Shown: one piece after another, positions 34,563-43,115 of the stretch
Numbering within the stretch: position 1 is the stretch's first letter
Layout: every line of letters starts with the position of its first letter
Source: Rhodoplanes serenus
GTDB lineage: Bacteria > Pseudomonadota > Alphaproteobacteria > Rhizobiales > Xanthobacteraceae
Length of the DNA: 64,000 bases
Assembly: GCA_945897515.1 (NCBI GenBank)
Contig: CAMDFO010000019.1
Coordinates: 1 to 64,000 of the forward strand
Direction of reading: 5' to 3'
Translations under genes and position numbers: made by a program
Notes under the pieces: generated by a model
What the model saw: only the letters and a program-made list of their open reading frames with translations
The model's database searches: none
What the model was told of the DNA's origin: nothing

Positions 34563-35669
34563 TTACCGCCCCCAAACCTCATCGGCCAATTCCACGATCA
34601 TCCGCAGCTTGGCCCATTGCTCGTCCTCGGCCAGCACGTTGCCCTCTTCCGTGGAAGCGAAGCCGCACTGCGGACTGAGCGCGAGCTGATCGAGCGCAAC
34701 GTATTTCGTCGCCTCGTCGATCCGCCGCTTGATGGCGTCCTTGCTCTCCAGGGTGCCGCTTTTGGAGGTGACGAGGCCGAGCACGACCTGCTTCTGTCCC
34801 TTGGGAAAGAAACGCAGCGGCTCGAAACCGCCGGAGCGATCGGTGTCGTATTCCAGGAAAAAGCCGTCGATGTCGACTTTGCCCAGCAGGTGCTCGGCGA
34901 CGAACTCGTAGCCGCCGCTGGCGATGAAGGTCGAACGGAAATTACCGCGGCAGGAGTGCATGGTGACGATCATGTCAGAGGGACGGCCCTCCAGCGCCTT
35001 GTTGGTCATCGCCGCGTAGATCGCCGGCAGCGCATCGGGATCGTCACCGCGTTCGCGCGAATGCTCGCGCTCCTTCGGATCGCACATCATCGACCAGGCG
35101 GTGTCATCCATTTGCAGATAGCGGCAGCCGGCGTCGTAGAACCCGCGGATCGCCTTCCGGTAGCCCACGGCGACGTCGTCGAAAAACGTCTCCATATCGG
35201 GATAGGCCTGCTTGCTGACATTCTGCCGGCCCTGGCGGAAGTGCAGCGTCGAGGGCGCCGGGATGGTCATCTTCGGCGTCACCTTGGTGTGCGCCTTGAG
35301 GAACTTGAAGTGATCGAGGTGGGCGTGGCCGCTGAAGCCTACCCGGCCAACGATGCGCACGGCTTCGGCCTTGGTCTCGACGCCGGCGAACACGATGCCC
35401 TTACCGGTGTCGAACATCTCAACGCCGTCGAGCCCCTTGTAGAAGTCGAAGTGCCACCATGAGCGGCGGAACTCGCCATCGGTCGCGAGCTTGAGCCCGA
35501 TCTCTTCCTGCTTGCGGACGATCTTCTCGATCTCGCGGTCTTCGACCGCTTTCAGCGCAGCGTCGTCGAGCTTGCCTTCGGCGTGTTTAGCGCGCGCCTG
35601 TTTCAGCGCCGCCGGACGCAGCAGACTGCCGACGTGGTCGGCGCGGAAGGGTGGCTTGGTGCGTTGCAT
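34563..35669 (-). CDS. MetE C-terminal-domain-like methyl/alkyltransferase, paralogue 4
   Basis: 368 aa from ATG 35669. Zinc ligands in TMHSCRGNFRSTF, FFLEYDTDRSGGFEPL and LSPQCGFASTEEGN. The strand reads YLQMDDTAWSMMCD, a different subtype from paralogues 1-3 (DDTAW in place of LDEV). The region after residue 80 (GKGIVFAGVETKAEAVRIVG) also departs from paralogues 2-3. Same catalytic zinc set but probably another substrate. Upstream ATGs (to 35702) are less likely because the family start is MQRTKPPFRADHVGS. Confidence 0.9.
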   Translation of the reverse strand: MQRTKPPFRADHVGSLLRPAALKQARAKHAEGKLDDAALKAVEDREIEKIVRKQEEIGLKLATDGEFRRSWWHFDFYKGLDGVEMFDTGKGIVFAGVETKAEAVRIVGRVGFSGHAHLDHFKFLKAHTKVTPKMTIPAPSTLHFRQGRQNVSKQAYPDMETFFDDVAVGYRKAIRGFYDAGCRYLQMDDTAWSMMCDPKEREHSRERGDDPDALPAIYAAMTNKALEGRPSDMIVTMHSCRGNFRSTFIASGGYEFVAEHLLGKVDIDGFFLEYDTDRSGGFEPLRFFPKGQKQVVLGLVTSKSGTLESKDAIKRRIDEATKYVALDQLALSPQCGFASTEEGNVLAEDEQWAKLRMIVELADEVWGR

Positions 35670-35696
35670 GGTTGTTACTCGCTCAACTTGCTCTGC

Positions 35697-35786
35697 TGTC
35701 ACCCCCGGGCTTGACCCGGGGGTCCATCGGTCACCGAAAGCTCGTCTCAGAGCAGATGGATCGCCGGGTCAAGCCCGGCGATGACA
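35697..35786. repeat. paired palindromic repeat (family 1)
   Basis: Left arm TGTCACCCCCGGGCTTGACC with GGGGGTCCA, right arm TGGATCGCCGGGTCAAGCCC ending CGATGACA. Between paralogues 4 and 5. The left arm has GTCAC in place of GTCAT. Confidence 0.77.
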
Positions 35787-35818
35787 TCGTGAATCGGTTC
35801 GGCCACACGCCGTACCGG

Positions 35819-36922
35819 TCAGCCCCAAACCTCCTGCGCGATCTCGACCACCTGGCGCATCTTGGCCCATTGTTGCTCGTCGGTGAGGATGTTGCCCTCT
35901 TCCGTGCTGGCGAAGCCGCATTGCGGACTCAGCGCCAGTTGATCGAGCGGCGCGAATTTGGAAGCCTCGTCGATGCGGCGTTTGACGGTATCCTTGCTTT
36001 CCAGCGTGCCGCTCTTCGAGGTGACGACGCCAACCACGACGATCTTGTTGCCCTTCGGCAGGAAGCGCAGCGGCTCGAAACTGCCGGCGCGCTCGCTGTC
36101 GTATTCCAGGAAATAGCCGTCGTAGTTGCACTGCGCCAGCATGCGTTCGGCGATCGGTTCGTAGCCGCCGGACGCGATCCAGGTCGAGCGGAAATTTCCG
36201 CGGCAGACGTGGGTCGTAATCGTCATGTCGGCCGGCTTGTCCTTGATCGATTCGTTGATCAGGCGCGTATAAGCATCGGCAAGGCCATCGGTGTGCATGC
36301 CGCGCTCCTTAGCCTTCTTCATCTCGACGTCGGAGCAGAGGTAGGCCCAGGCGGTATCGTCGAATTGCAGATAGCGGCAGCCGGCGTCGTAGAATGCCTT
36401 GACCGCCTTGCGGTAGGCGGCAGCCAGGTCGTCGTAGATCGCGTCGCGATCGGAATAGACCTTGCTATCGACCGCACCCGGCTCCAGCCGGAAGTGCATC
36501 ACCGTCGGCGCCGGGATGCACATTTTTGGCATTACTTTGGTGTTGGCCTTCAGGAACTTGAAGTGGTCGAGCATCGGATGGTTGGTGAAGTCGATCTTGC
36601 CCTTGACCCGGATGCTCTTGGGCTTGGTCTGCACGCCCTGGAACTGGATGCCGTGGTCGAGCTCATAGATCTCGACGTTGTCGAGGCCGTCGTAGAAATC
36701 GAAATGCCAGAACATGCGCCGATATTCGCCGTCGGTCGTGCACTGCAGGCCGACCTCTTCCTGCTTCTTGATGACCTTCGGAATTTCCTGGTCTTCGACT
36801 TTCTTCAGGTCGGCCGCGCTGATCTGGCCCTTGTCGCGTTTCGCGCGGGCTTCGGTGATCGGCGCAGTGCGCAGGTAGCTGCCGACATGGTCGGCGCGGA
36901 ACGGCGGCTTGGCTCTTGGCAT
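35819..36922 (-). CDS. MetE C-terminal-domain-like methyl/alkyltransferase, paralogue 5
   Basis: 367 aa, first gene of the minus-strand run. Zinc ligands in TTHVCRGNFRSTW, YFLEYDSERAGSFEPL and LSPQCGFASTEEGN; strand YLQFDDTAWAYLCS, the DDTAW subtype shared with paralogue 4. It opens MPRAKPPFRADHVGSYLRTA. It is divergent from the ABC transporter receptor gene across 310 bp, so importer and enzymes may be controlled from one region. Confidence 0.9.
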   Translation of the reverse strand: MPRAKPPFRADHVGSYLRTAPITEARAKRDKGQISAADLKKVEDQEIPKVIKKQEEVGLQCTTDGEYRRMFWHFDFYDGLDNVEIYELDHGIQFQGVQTKPKSIRVKGKIDFTNHPMLDHFKFLKANTKVMPKMCIPAPTVMHFRLEPGAVDSKVYSDRDAIYDDLAAAYRKAVKAFYDAGCRYLQFDDTAWAYLCSDVEMKKAKERGMHTDGLADAYTRLINESIKDKPADMTITTHVCRGNFRSTWIASGGYEPIAERMLAQCNYDGYFLEYDSERAGSFEPLRFLPKGNKIVVVGVVTSKSGTLESKDTVKRRIDEASKFAPLDQLALSPQCGFASTEEGNILTDEQQWAKMRQVVEIAQEVWG

Positions 36923-37232
36923 CTTTCGTCTCTCCTGCGGGGTTCTAGCGGTGCTTTTCTAGAACCATTGCATGGGTGTTGTCAGTCGTCGAGAACGGAC
37001 CCGGTTCGGCGGCCCCCGCAGGCGGTCGAACAGCGCGTGGGCCGTTTCCCATTGTTGGACTCCCAACTAAAGGACCCGAGCCCGTTCAAAGCCCATTTTT
37101 GCAGGAAAAACGCGCGTGCCCGCGCATTCCGCCACACCTCCCACCGCTTGCGTAGATTTGGTTTTTCGCCCTAGTATCCGGCCGAAGCCGGGCGAGAGCT
37201 GACGCCGGTTGAACACCTTCGGGAGGAAATTC
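36923..37232. promoter_or_regulatory. divergent control region between MetE-like genes and Liv-type importer
   Basis: 310 bp without a convincing gene. A candidate sigma-70 promoter for the importer is TTGCGT (37148-37153), 18 bp, TAGTAT (37172-37177). A short inverted repeat GTTGG-ACTC-CCAAC lies at 37054-37067 and could be an operator. GGGAGG at 37221-37226 is the receptor ribosome site. Nothing else stands out; no riboswitch was recognised. Confidence 0.5.
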
Positions 37233-38429
37233 ATGATGAAGCGCATTCTCGCGGCATCGGCCGCGATCGCGATTTCGGCATCCTGGGCTCAGGCTCAGGA
37301 GATCAAAGTGGGCGTCAATCTGCCTTACACGGGAATCGGCGCTGAGTTCGCGCAACTGATCGACCGCGGCATGGAGATGTACCTCAAGCTCAACGCCGAC
37401 AAGGTGAAGCCCTACACCATCAAGCTGATCAAGCGCGACGCCAAGAACCCGGGAGGCAACGATTCGCGCGTTGCGACCCAGGAATTGCTGACGCAGGAGA
37501 ACGTCGACATCCTCGCCGGCTGGGTCTATTCGCCGAACGCCATCGCCTCTGCGCCGGTCGTCAACGCCGGCAAGAAGCCCGCCGTGATCATGAACGCCGG
37601 TACCGCGCACATCACCCAGATGTCGAATTACTACCTGCGCACCTCGTTCAGCATGTGGCATGCCGGCTACGCCATCGGCGAAGCGGCGGCCAAGCAACTC
37701 AAAGCCAAGACCGCGGTCGTCGGCTACACCGACTTCCCGCCCGGCAAGGACAGCCTGAACGCATTCAAGCGTTCGTTCGAGGCCAACGGCGGCAAGGTGA
37801 TCGACGAGATTCCGATGGGTGGCGCCGGAGCGGTGCCGGATATGACGCCGTTCTTCCAGCGCGCCAAGGACCAGAAGCCTGACGTGTTCTTCGTGTTCGT
37901 GCCGGCCGGCGACCACGCGGCCGCCGTGACCAAGACCTACGGCGCGCTCGGCATGCAGCAGGCCGGCATCAAGCTGATCGGCCCTGGCGACATCACTCAG
38001 GATACCAAGCTGCAAGCGATGGGCGACGCCGCCGTCGGCCTCATCACCATGCATCATTACCACGCCGATCTCGACAACGCCGAGAACAAGCGCTTCGTCG
38101 CAGAGTGGAAGAAGACCTATGGCGCCAACACCACGCCGGACTTCATGGCGGTCGGTGGCTATGACGGCATGGCGCTGATCGTGCACATCGCGCACCAGCT
38201 CAAGGGCAAGATCGACGGCGACAAGGCCATCGAGGCGGCCAAGACCTTCAAGTACAACAGCCCGCGCGGCCCGATCTCGATCGATCCGGAAACCCGCGAC
38301 ATCGTGATGAACGAGTATCTGTCCGAGGTCGTGAAGGGCAAGGACGGCAAGCTGATGCAAAAGACCATCGGCCAGATCGCCAATGTGAAGGATGCCTGCA
38401 AGGCGCAGAAAATCGCGCCCTGCAAGTAG
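37233..38429 (+). CDS. Liv-type ABC transporter substrate-binding protein
   Basis: 398 aa. Start at ATG 37233, six bases after GGGAGG; it gives a signal peptide MMKRILAASAAIAISASWAQ cut near AQAQE. The mature part begins EIKVGVNLPYTGIGAEFAQL and has the type I periplasmic fold of LivK/Peripla_BP_6 proteins (KVKPYTIKLIKRDAKNPGGN, VDILAGWVYSPNAIASAPVV). Ligand unknown; related receptors bind amino acids, aromatic acids and amides. A terminator hairpin follows it, so it is probably made in excess over the permeases. Confidence 0.9.
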   Translation: MMKRILAASAAIAISASWAQAQEIKVGVNLPYTGIGAEFAQLIDRGMEMYLKLNADKVKPYTIKLIKRDAKNPGGNDSRVATQELLTQENVDILAGWVYSPNAIASAPVVNAGKKPAVIMNAGTAHITQMSNYYLRTSFSMWHAGYAIGEAAAKQLKAKTAVVGYTDFPPGKDSLNAFKRSFEANGGKVIDEIPMGGAGAVPDMTPFFQRAKDQKPDVFFVFVPAGDHAAAVTKTYGALGMQQAGIKLIGPGDITQDTKLQAMGDAAVGLITMHHYHADLDNAENKRFVAEWKKTYGANTTPDFMAVGGYDGMALIVHIAHQLKGKIDGDKAIEAAKTFKYNSPRGPISIDPETRDIVMNEYLSEVVKGKDGKLMQKTIGQIANVKDACKAQKIAPCK

Positions 38430-38452
38430 CCGTTACGCGGCCAACCGCAACG

Positions 38453-38478
38453 CCGCCGCCCCAACGGGCGGCGGTTTT
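38453..38478 (+). terminator. terminator/attenuator between receptor and permease genes
   Basis: Stem CCGCCGCCC / GGGCGGCGG (9 bp, perfect) with a CAAC loop, followed by TTTT. It lies 24 bp after the receptor stop and 150 bp before the permease start. This placement is typical for keeping receptor mRNA above permease mRNA. Confidence 0.8.
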
Positions 38479-38633
38479 ACTTTGCGAGCGAATTGCCGCG
38501 TCCCAGACCTTTGCTTTGACGTGGGGCGCTTTCGTCTTAGAATTTGAGAAACGACGGCCGGCTGAACCGGTTTCTGGGGGACTGCAATGAAGTGCGGGCA
38601 TGCGGCGAGCGCCCACATCAGGCGGGCACAGCC

Positions 38634-39506
38634 GTGATCTTCGGCATCGATTTCGCCAGCATGATCCTGGGCGGCATGGCCTGGGGCGTGGTGCTGTTCA
38701 TCGTGTCGGTCGGCCTATCGGTGACGATGGGCCTGATGGGATTCGTGAACCTAGCGCACGGTGCGTTCGCCATGCTCGGCGGCTACATCATCGTGCTGTC
38801 GATGCGCCATCTGGGCATCGGCTTTATCCCCGCGCTGGCGGTCGGCTTCTTCGGAACCGCCGCGATCAGCATGCTGTTCGAGCGCACGCTTTATTCCCGA
38901 CTCTATAAAGCGGGCGAACTCGACCAGGTGCTGTTCACCATCGGGCTGGCGTTCATCTTCATCGCGTCGCTGACGGTGTTCGTCGGTCCCGAGAACCAGC
39001 CCGTGACGCTTCCGCCTGAGCTCCGGGGACAGTTCGATCTCGGTTTCATGCAGTACCGCACCTACAGCATCTTCATCATCGCGGTCGGCGTCGCCATCGT
39101 GGTCGGGCTGTGGCTGGGCTTCGAGCGCACCCGCTTCGGCGCGCAGATCCGCGCCGCGGTCGACAACCGCCGCATGGCGGAATCGCTTGGCATCAACATC
39201 GACCGGCTGTTCTCCATCACCTTCGGATTTGGCAGCGGCATGGCGGCGCTCGGCGGTGGGCTCGGCGCCGAGTTTCTCGGGCTCGATCCGCAATATGCGC
39301 TGAAATACCTCGTGTTCTTCCTCATCGTCGTCGCCGTGGGCGGGGCGGGCAGCATCGTCGGCGTGTTCAGCGCTTCGCTCATCATCGGCGTGCTCGACTT
39401 TGTGCTGAAGAAATACGTGCCGCAGGGCGGCACCCTGTTCATCTACGCGCTGACCATCCTCCTCCTGTTGTGGCGGCCGCAGGGCCTGTTCGGGAAATCG
39501 ACATGA
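38634..39506 (+). CDS. livH: Liv-type ABC transporter permease (LivH family)
   Basis: 290 aa from GTG 38634 (VIFGIDFASMILGGMAWGVV); the frame opens at 38544 but those extra residues are polar and unlike the family. About eight membrane helices; MGLMGFVNLAHGAFAMLGGY is the LivH signature and GFERTRFGAQIRAAVDNRRM then AESLGINI is the cytoplasmic loop that meets the ATPases. Ends RPQGLFGKST. Stop overlaps the next ATG by 4 bp. LivH here is a family name; substrate not known. Confidence 0.89.
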   Translation: MIFGIDFASMILGGMAWGVVLFIVSVGLSVTMGLMGFVNLAHGAFAMLGGYIIVLSMRHLGIGFIPALAVGFFGTAAISMLFERTLYSRLYKAGELDQVLFTIGLAFIFIASLTVFVGPENQPVTLPPELRGQFDLGFMQYRTYSIFIIAVGVAIVVGLWLGFERTRFGAQIRAAVDNRRMAESLGINIDRLFSITFGFGSGMAALGGGLGAEFLGLDPQYALKYLVFFLIVVAVGGAGSIVGVFSASLIIGVLDFVLKKYVPQGGTLFIYALTILLLLWRPQGLFGKST

Positions 39507-40528
39507 GCGCGATGCCGACCTTGACCGAGCATCCGGCCGCGCTGGCCCTGACGCGGCGTCACCGGCTGCGCTGGTGGGAGCCGCTGCCATGGGTCCTGGC
39601 GCTGGCGTTCTATTTCCTGTTTCCGCGCCATCTCGGCTTCGGCACCGAGCTCCTGATCATGGTGCTGTTCGCGATCTCGCTCGATCTCGCGCTCGGCTAT
39701 GCCGGCATCATCACGCTCGGCCACGCCGCGTTCTTCGGCGCCGGCGCCTATACGGTCGGGATGCTGGCGCAGTACGGCATCTGGACCGAGCCGATCACCG
39801 GCCTGATCGCGGGTGCGGCGGTTGCTGCCTTGATCGGCTTCCTGTCCGGGCTGGTGCTGCTGCGCACCACCGGGCTGACGCTGCTGATGCTGACGCTCTG
39901 CACCATGGCGCTGCTGGAGGAGGCAGCGAATCTCGGGCACGACTGGACTGGCGGCTTCGATGGCCTGACCGGGATCACCATCCCGCCGCTGTTCGGACTG
40001 TTCGAGTTCAATCCGCTGTTTCCCAAGACGCAATATCTCTACGTGCTCGGCGTGCTGTTCGTCTGCTTCGTGTTCGCACGCACGCTGGTCTATTCGCCGT
40101 TCGGTCAGAGCCTGACCGGAATTCGCGAGAACACTTTGCGCATGCACGCGGTCGGCGCGCCGGTGCGGACGCGGCTGGTGGTCTGCTACACGATCTCGGC
40201 TGCGCTCGCCGGGATTGCCGGCGGCATCTGGGCGCAGGCCAACGCCTATGTGAACCTCTCGACGCTCGGTCTCGATCGGGCCGCGACCGTGCTGATCATC
40301 CTGGTGCTTGGCGGCTACGGCCGGCTGTACGGCGCGTTCGTCGGCGCCCTCGCCTACATGGCTCTCGCGCATTTCCTGTCGCAGGTCTATCCGACCGCCT
40401 GGCAGCTCGGCCTCGGTCTCCTGCTGGTGGCGATCGCGCTGTTCGCACGCGGCGGCATCATTGGCGTCGGCGAGACGCTGGTCCAGCGGCTCCGGCCCAA
40501 GATGTATCAGAAGCAGCCGCCGTCATGA
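39503..40528 (+). CDS. livM: Liv-type ABC transporter permease (LivM family)
   Basis: 341 aa. Starts at ATG 39503 overlapping the livH stop. LALGYAGIITLGHAAFFGAG is the LivM counterpart of the inner-membrane signature, and YSPFGQSLTGIRENTLRMHA is the ATPase-coupling loop. About nine to ten helices. Its stop overlaps the start of the ATPase gene by 4 bp, so all four downstream genes are coupled. Confidence 0.9.
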   Translation: MSAMPTLTEHPAALALTRRHRLRWWEPLPWVLALAFYFLFPRHLGFGTELLIMVLFAISLDLALGYAGIITLGHAAFFGAGAYTVGMLAQYGIWTEPITGLIAGAAVAALIGFLSGLVLLRTTGLTLLMLTLCTMALLEEAANLGHDWTGGFDGLTGITIPPLFGLFEFNPLFPKTQYLYVLGVLFVCFVFARTLVYSPFGQSLTGIRENTLRMHAVGAPVRTRLVVCYTISAALAGIAGGIWAQANAYVNLSTLGLDRAATVLIILVLGGYGRLYGAFVGALAYMALAHFLSQVYPTAWQLGLGLLLVAIALFARGGIIGVGETLVQRLRPKMYQKQPPS

Positions 40529-41283
40529 CCGCGACGCTCCTCGAAACCCGCTCCGTCAGCAAGAATTTCGGAGCATTGCGCGCCGCAAGCGACGTCACGT
40601 TCAAGCTCGAGGAAGGCGCGCGCCACGCGCTGATCGGGCCGAACGGGGCGGGCAAGACCACGTTCATCAACCTGCTCACCGGTGTGCTGCTGCCGACCTC
40701 GGGCGCGGTGTACCTGAAGGGCCAGGACATCACCACGATGGAGCAGGCCGCGCGGGTTAAACGCGGTATCGCGCGCACCTTTCAGATCAACCGGCTGTTC
40801 CGCGGCCTCTCGGTCCTGGAGAACGTCTACATCTCGGTGGCCGAACGGGTCGGCGCCGCGCCGCAGATGCTCAAACCGGCGGGAGCGCGCCGGGACGTGA
40901 TCGACGAGGCGATGCACCTGCTCGAGACGCTCAAGATCGCCAACGACGCACACCACACCATTGCCGGGCTGCCGTATGGCCGCCAGCGGCTGGTCGAGCT
41001 CGCCATCGCGCTGGGGCTCAAGCCCGAGGTGCTGCTGCTCGACGAGCCGGCTGCCGGCGTGCCGAGCGCCGAGAGCCACATCATCCTGGACGCCATCGAC
41101 GCTCTGCCCAAGACCATCGGGGTGCTGATCATCGATCACGACATGGACCTGGTGTTTCGTTTCGCCAAGAAGATCACCGTGTTGGTGCGCGGCGCGATCT
41201 TCGCCGAGGGGACGCCGAAGGAAATCGGCGCCAATCCCGACGTGCGCGCGGTCTATCTCGGTCAGGCCACCACCCATGGCTGA
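40525..41283 (+). CDS. livG: Liv-type ABC transporter ATPase (LivG family)
   Basis: 252 aa. Walker A GPNGAGKTTFINLLTG, Q-loop in IARTFQINRLFRGLSVLENV, signature LPYGRQRLVELAIALGLKP, Walker B VLLLDEPAAGV, switch His in LIIDHDMDLVFRFAK. LPYGRQR in place of LSGGQ is normal for LivG. Forms the ATPase heterodimer with LivF. Overlaps livF by 8 bp. Confidence 0.92.
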   Translation: MTATLLETRSVSKNFGALRAASDVTFKLEEGARHALIGPNGAGKTTFINLLTGVLLPTSGAVYLKGQDITTMEQAARVKRGIARTFQINRLFRGLSVLENVYISVAERVGAAPQMLKPAGARRDVIDEAMHLLETLKIANDAHHTIAGLPYGRQRLVELAIALGLKPEVLLLDEPAAGVPSAESHIILDAIDALPKTIGVLIIDHDMDLVFRFAKKITVLVRGAIFAEGTPKEIGANPDVRAVYLGQATTHG

Positions 41284-41983
41284 AAACGCACTGGAACTGA
41301 AAGACGTGTCGGCCGGCTACGGCGAAACCGTGGTGCTGGAGGACATCAATTTCACGGTGGCGCCGGGCGAGAGCATCAGCGTGATCGGGCGGAACGGCGT
41401 CGGCAAGACCACGCTGCTGGCGACCGTGATGGGCCACACCACGCTGCACAAGGGCGAGGTGGCGCTCGCCGGCAAGAGCCTCAAGGGCGTGCCGATCTAT
41501 CGCCGCGCCGCCGCGGGGCTGGGCTTCGTGCCGCAGGAGCGCGAGATTTTTCCGTCGCTGACGGTGCGCGAAAATCTCGACGTCGGGGCGCGGCCCGGCG
41601 AATGGACCGACCAGCGGCTGTTCGAGCTGTTCCCGAACTTGAAGGAACGGCTCGGCAACCGCGGCAACCAGCTCTCCGGCGGCGAGCAGCAGATGCTATC
41701 GATCGCACGTGCGCTGTTGACCAATCCGTCGGTGCTGCTGCTCGACGAGCCGACCGAGGGACTCGCGCCGGTGATCGTCGAGGCGCTGACCGCAGTGCTG
41801 GCCAAGCTGCGCAACGAAAGCGGTCTGTCGATCATCCTGGTGGAGCAGAACAGCCGGATCGCGCTGGAGTTCTCGCCGCGCTGCGTGGTGATGGACAAGG
41901 GCCGCATCGTCTATGATGGCGAGTCGGCGCCGTTGCGCAACGACCCGGAGAAGCTGGCGCAGTTCATCGGCGTCAGCGAGTAG
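41276..41983 (+). CDS. livF: Liv-type ABC transporter ATPase (LivF family)
   Basis: 235 aa. Walker A IGRNGVGKTTLLATVMGHTT, Q-loop GLGFVPQEREIFPSLTVREN, signature NQLSGGEQQMLSIARALLTN, Walker B VLLLDEPTEGLAP, and His-loop replaced by LVEQNSRIAL, as in LivF proteins. Closes the importer operon. Confidence 0.93.
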   Translation: MAENALELKDVSAGYGETVVLEDINFTVAPGESISVIGRNGVGKTTLLATVMGHTTLHKGEVALAGKSLKGVPIYRRAAAGLGFVPQEREIFPSLTVRENLDVGARPGEWTDQRLFELFPNLKERLGNRGNQLSGGEQQMLSIARALLTNPSVLLLDEPTEGLAPVIVEALTAVLAKLRNESGLSIILVEQNSRIALEFSPRCVVMDKGRIVYDGESAPLRNDPEKLAQFIGVSE

Positions 41984-42044
41984 CTAGACTCCCTTCCCTC
42001 GGTCCCTCATGCTGAAGCAAACAAGTTGCTTCGGGGGAAGCGCC

Positions 42045-43022
42045 ATGACAATCCATCGCCGCCGTTTCCTGCAACTCGCAGCGGGCGCCGCCGCGCTGCC
42101 CGCCGCTCCGCACATCGCTCGCGCGCAAGCCTATCCGGCGCGGCCGGTGCGCTGGCTTCTCGGCTTCGCGGCGGGCGGCACCACCGACATCGTATCCCGG
42201 ATCGTCGCCCAGGCGCTTACCGAACAGCTCGGCCAGCCGTTCATGATCGAGGCCCGGCCCGGCGCCGGCACCAATCTCGCCACCGAGGCGGTGATCCGCG
42301 CTCCGGCCGACGGCTACACGCTGCTGCTGGCGGGCACGCCGAATGCCATCAACGCCTCGCTCTACGGCAAGCTGAATTTCAACTTCATCCGCGACGCCGC
42401 GCCGGTGATCAGCCTGGTCGGCGTGCCGCAGGTCATGGTGGTGCACCCGTCGGTCCCGGCCAAGACCACCGCCGAGTTCATCGCTTACGCCAAGGCCAAT
42501 CCCGGCAAGATCAACATGGCGTCGTCCGGCGTCGGATCGACGCCGCATCTTGCCGGCGAGCTGTTCAAGATGATGGCCGGCGTCGACGTGCAGCACGTGC
42601 CATACCGCGGCGCCGCACCGGCAGTCACCGATTTGCTGGCGGGTCAAGTGCAGCTCTATTTCGTCACCACGCCGGTGTCGATCGAGTACATCAGGTCCGG
42701 CAAACTTCGCGCCCTCGCGGTGACCACCGCGCAGCGCTCGGAGTCGATGCCAGACCTGCCGACCGTCGGCGAGACCGTGAAGGGCTACGAGGCCAGCGCG
42801 TGGTACGGCCTTGCCACCGCGAAGGACACGCCCGCGGACGTCGTCGAGCGGCTGAACCGAGAGGTCAATGGGATCCTCGCGGACCCGAAGATCAAGGCGC
42901 GATTCGCCGATCTCGGCTGCACCGTGCTTGGGGGATCGCCCGCCGATTTTGGCAGGCTGATCGCCGAGGAAACCGAAAAGTGGGCCAAGGTCGTGAACTT
43001 CTCGGGCGCCAAGCTGCAGTGA
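42045..43022 (+). CDS. Bug-family receptor with Tat-type signal (1)
   Basis: 325 aa from ATG 42045, with GGGGGAAG 7 bp upstream. Signal: MTIHRRRFLQLAAGAAALPA, a twin-arginine (RRRFLQL) type, cleaved near ARAQA. Mature part YPARPVRWLLGFAAGGTTDI, VSRIVAQALTEQLGQPFMIE and VPYRGAAPAVTDLLAGQVQL are family typical. No TctAB membrane genes are present. About 50% like the next gene by eye; the pair looks like a tandem duplication. Ligand unknown, possibly an aromatic or dicarboxylic acid given the lig genes beside it. Confidence 0.88.
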   Translation: MTIHRRRFLQLAAGAAALPAAPHIARAQAYPARPVRWLLGFAAGGTTDIVSRIVAQALTEQLGQPFMIEARPGAGTNLATEAVIRAPADGYTLLLAGTPNAINASLYGKLNFNFIRDAAPVISLVGVPQVMVVHPSVPAKTTAEFIAYAKANPGKINMASSGVGSTPHLAGELFKMMAGVDVQHVPYRGAAPAVTDLLAGQVQLYFVTTPVSIEYIRSGKLRALAVTTAQRSESMPDLPTVGETVKGYEASAWYGLATAKDTPADVVERLNREVNGILADPKIKARFADLGCTVLGGSPADFGRLIAEETEKWAKVVNFSGAKLQ

Positions 43023-43115
43023 CGGGCGATGGCCCATGGCTTGAGCCCATGGCTTGCCGCCGGCTGCAAAAAGCGCGCATCCTCTATGCGACAAATTGAA
43101 CCGGAGGGGCGCACC

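Noticed and set aside
31063-36922. Calling the five MetE-like genes metE
   Set aside because: They lack the N-terminal half of MetE and their number and context do not fit methionine synthesis, so the symbol would mislead.
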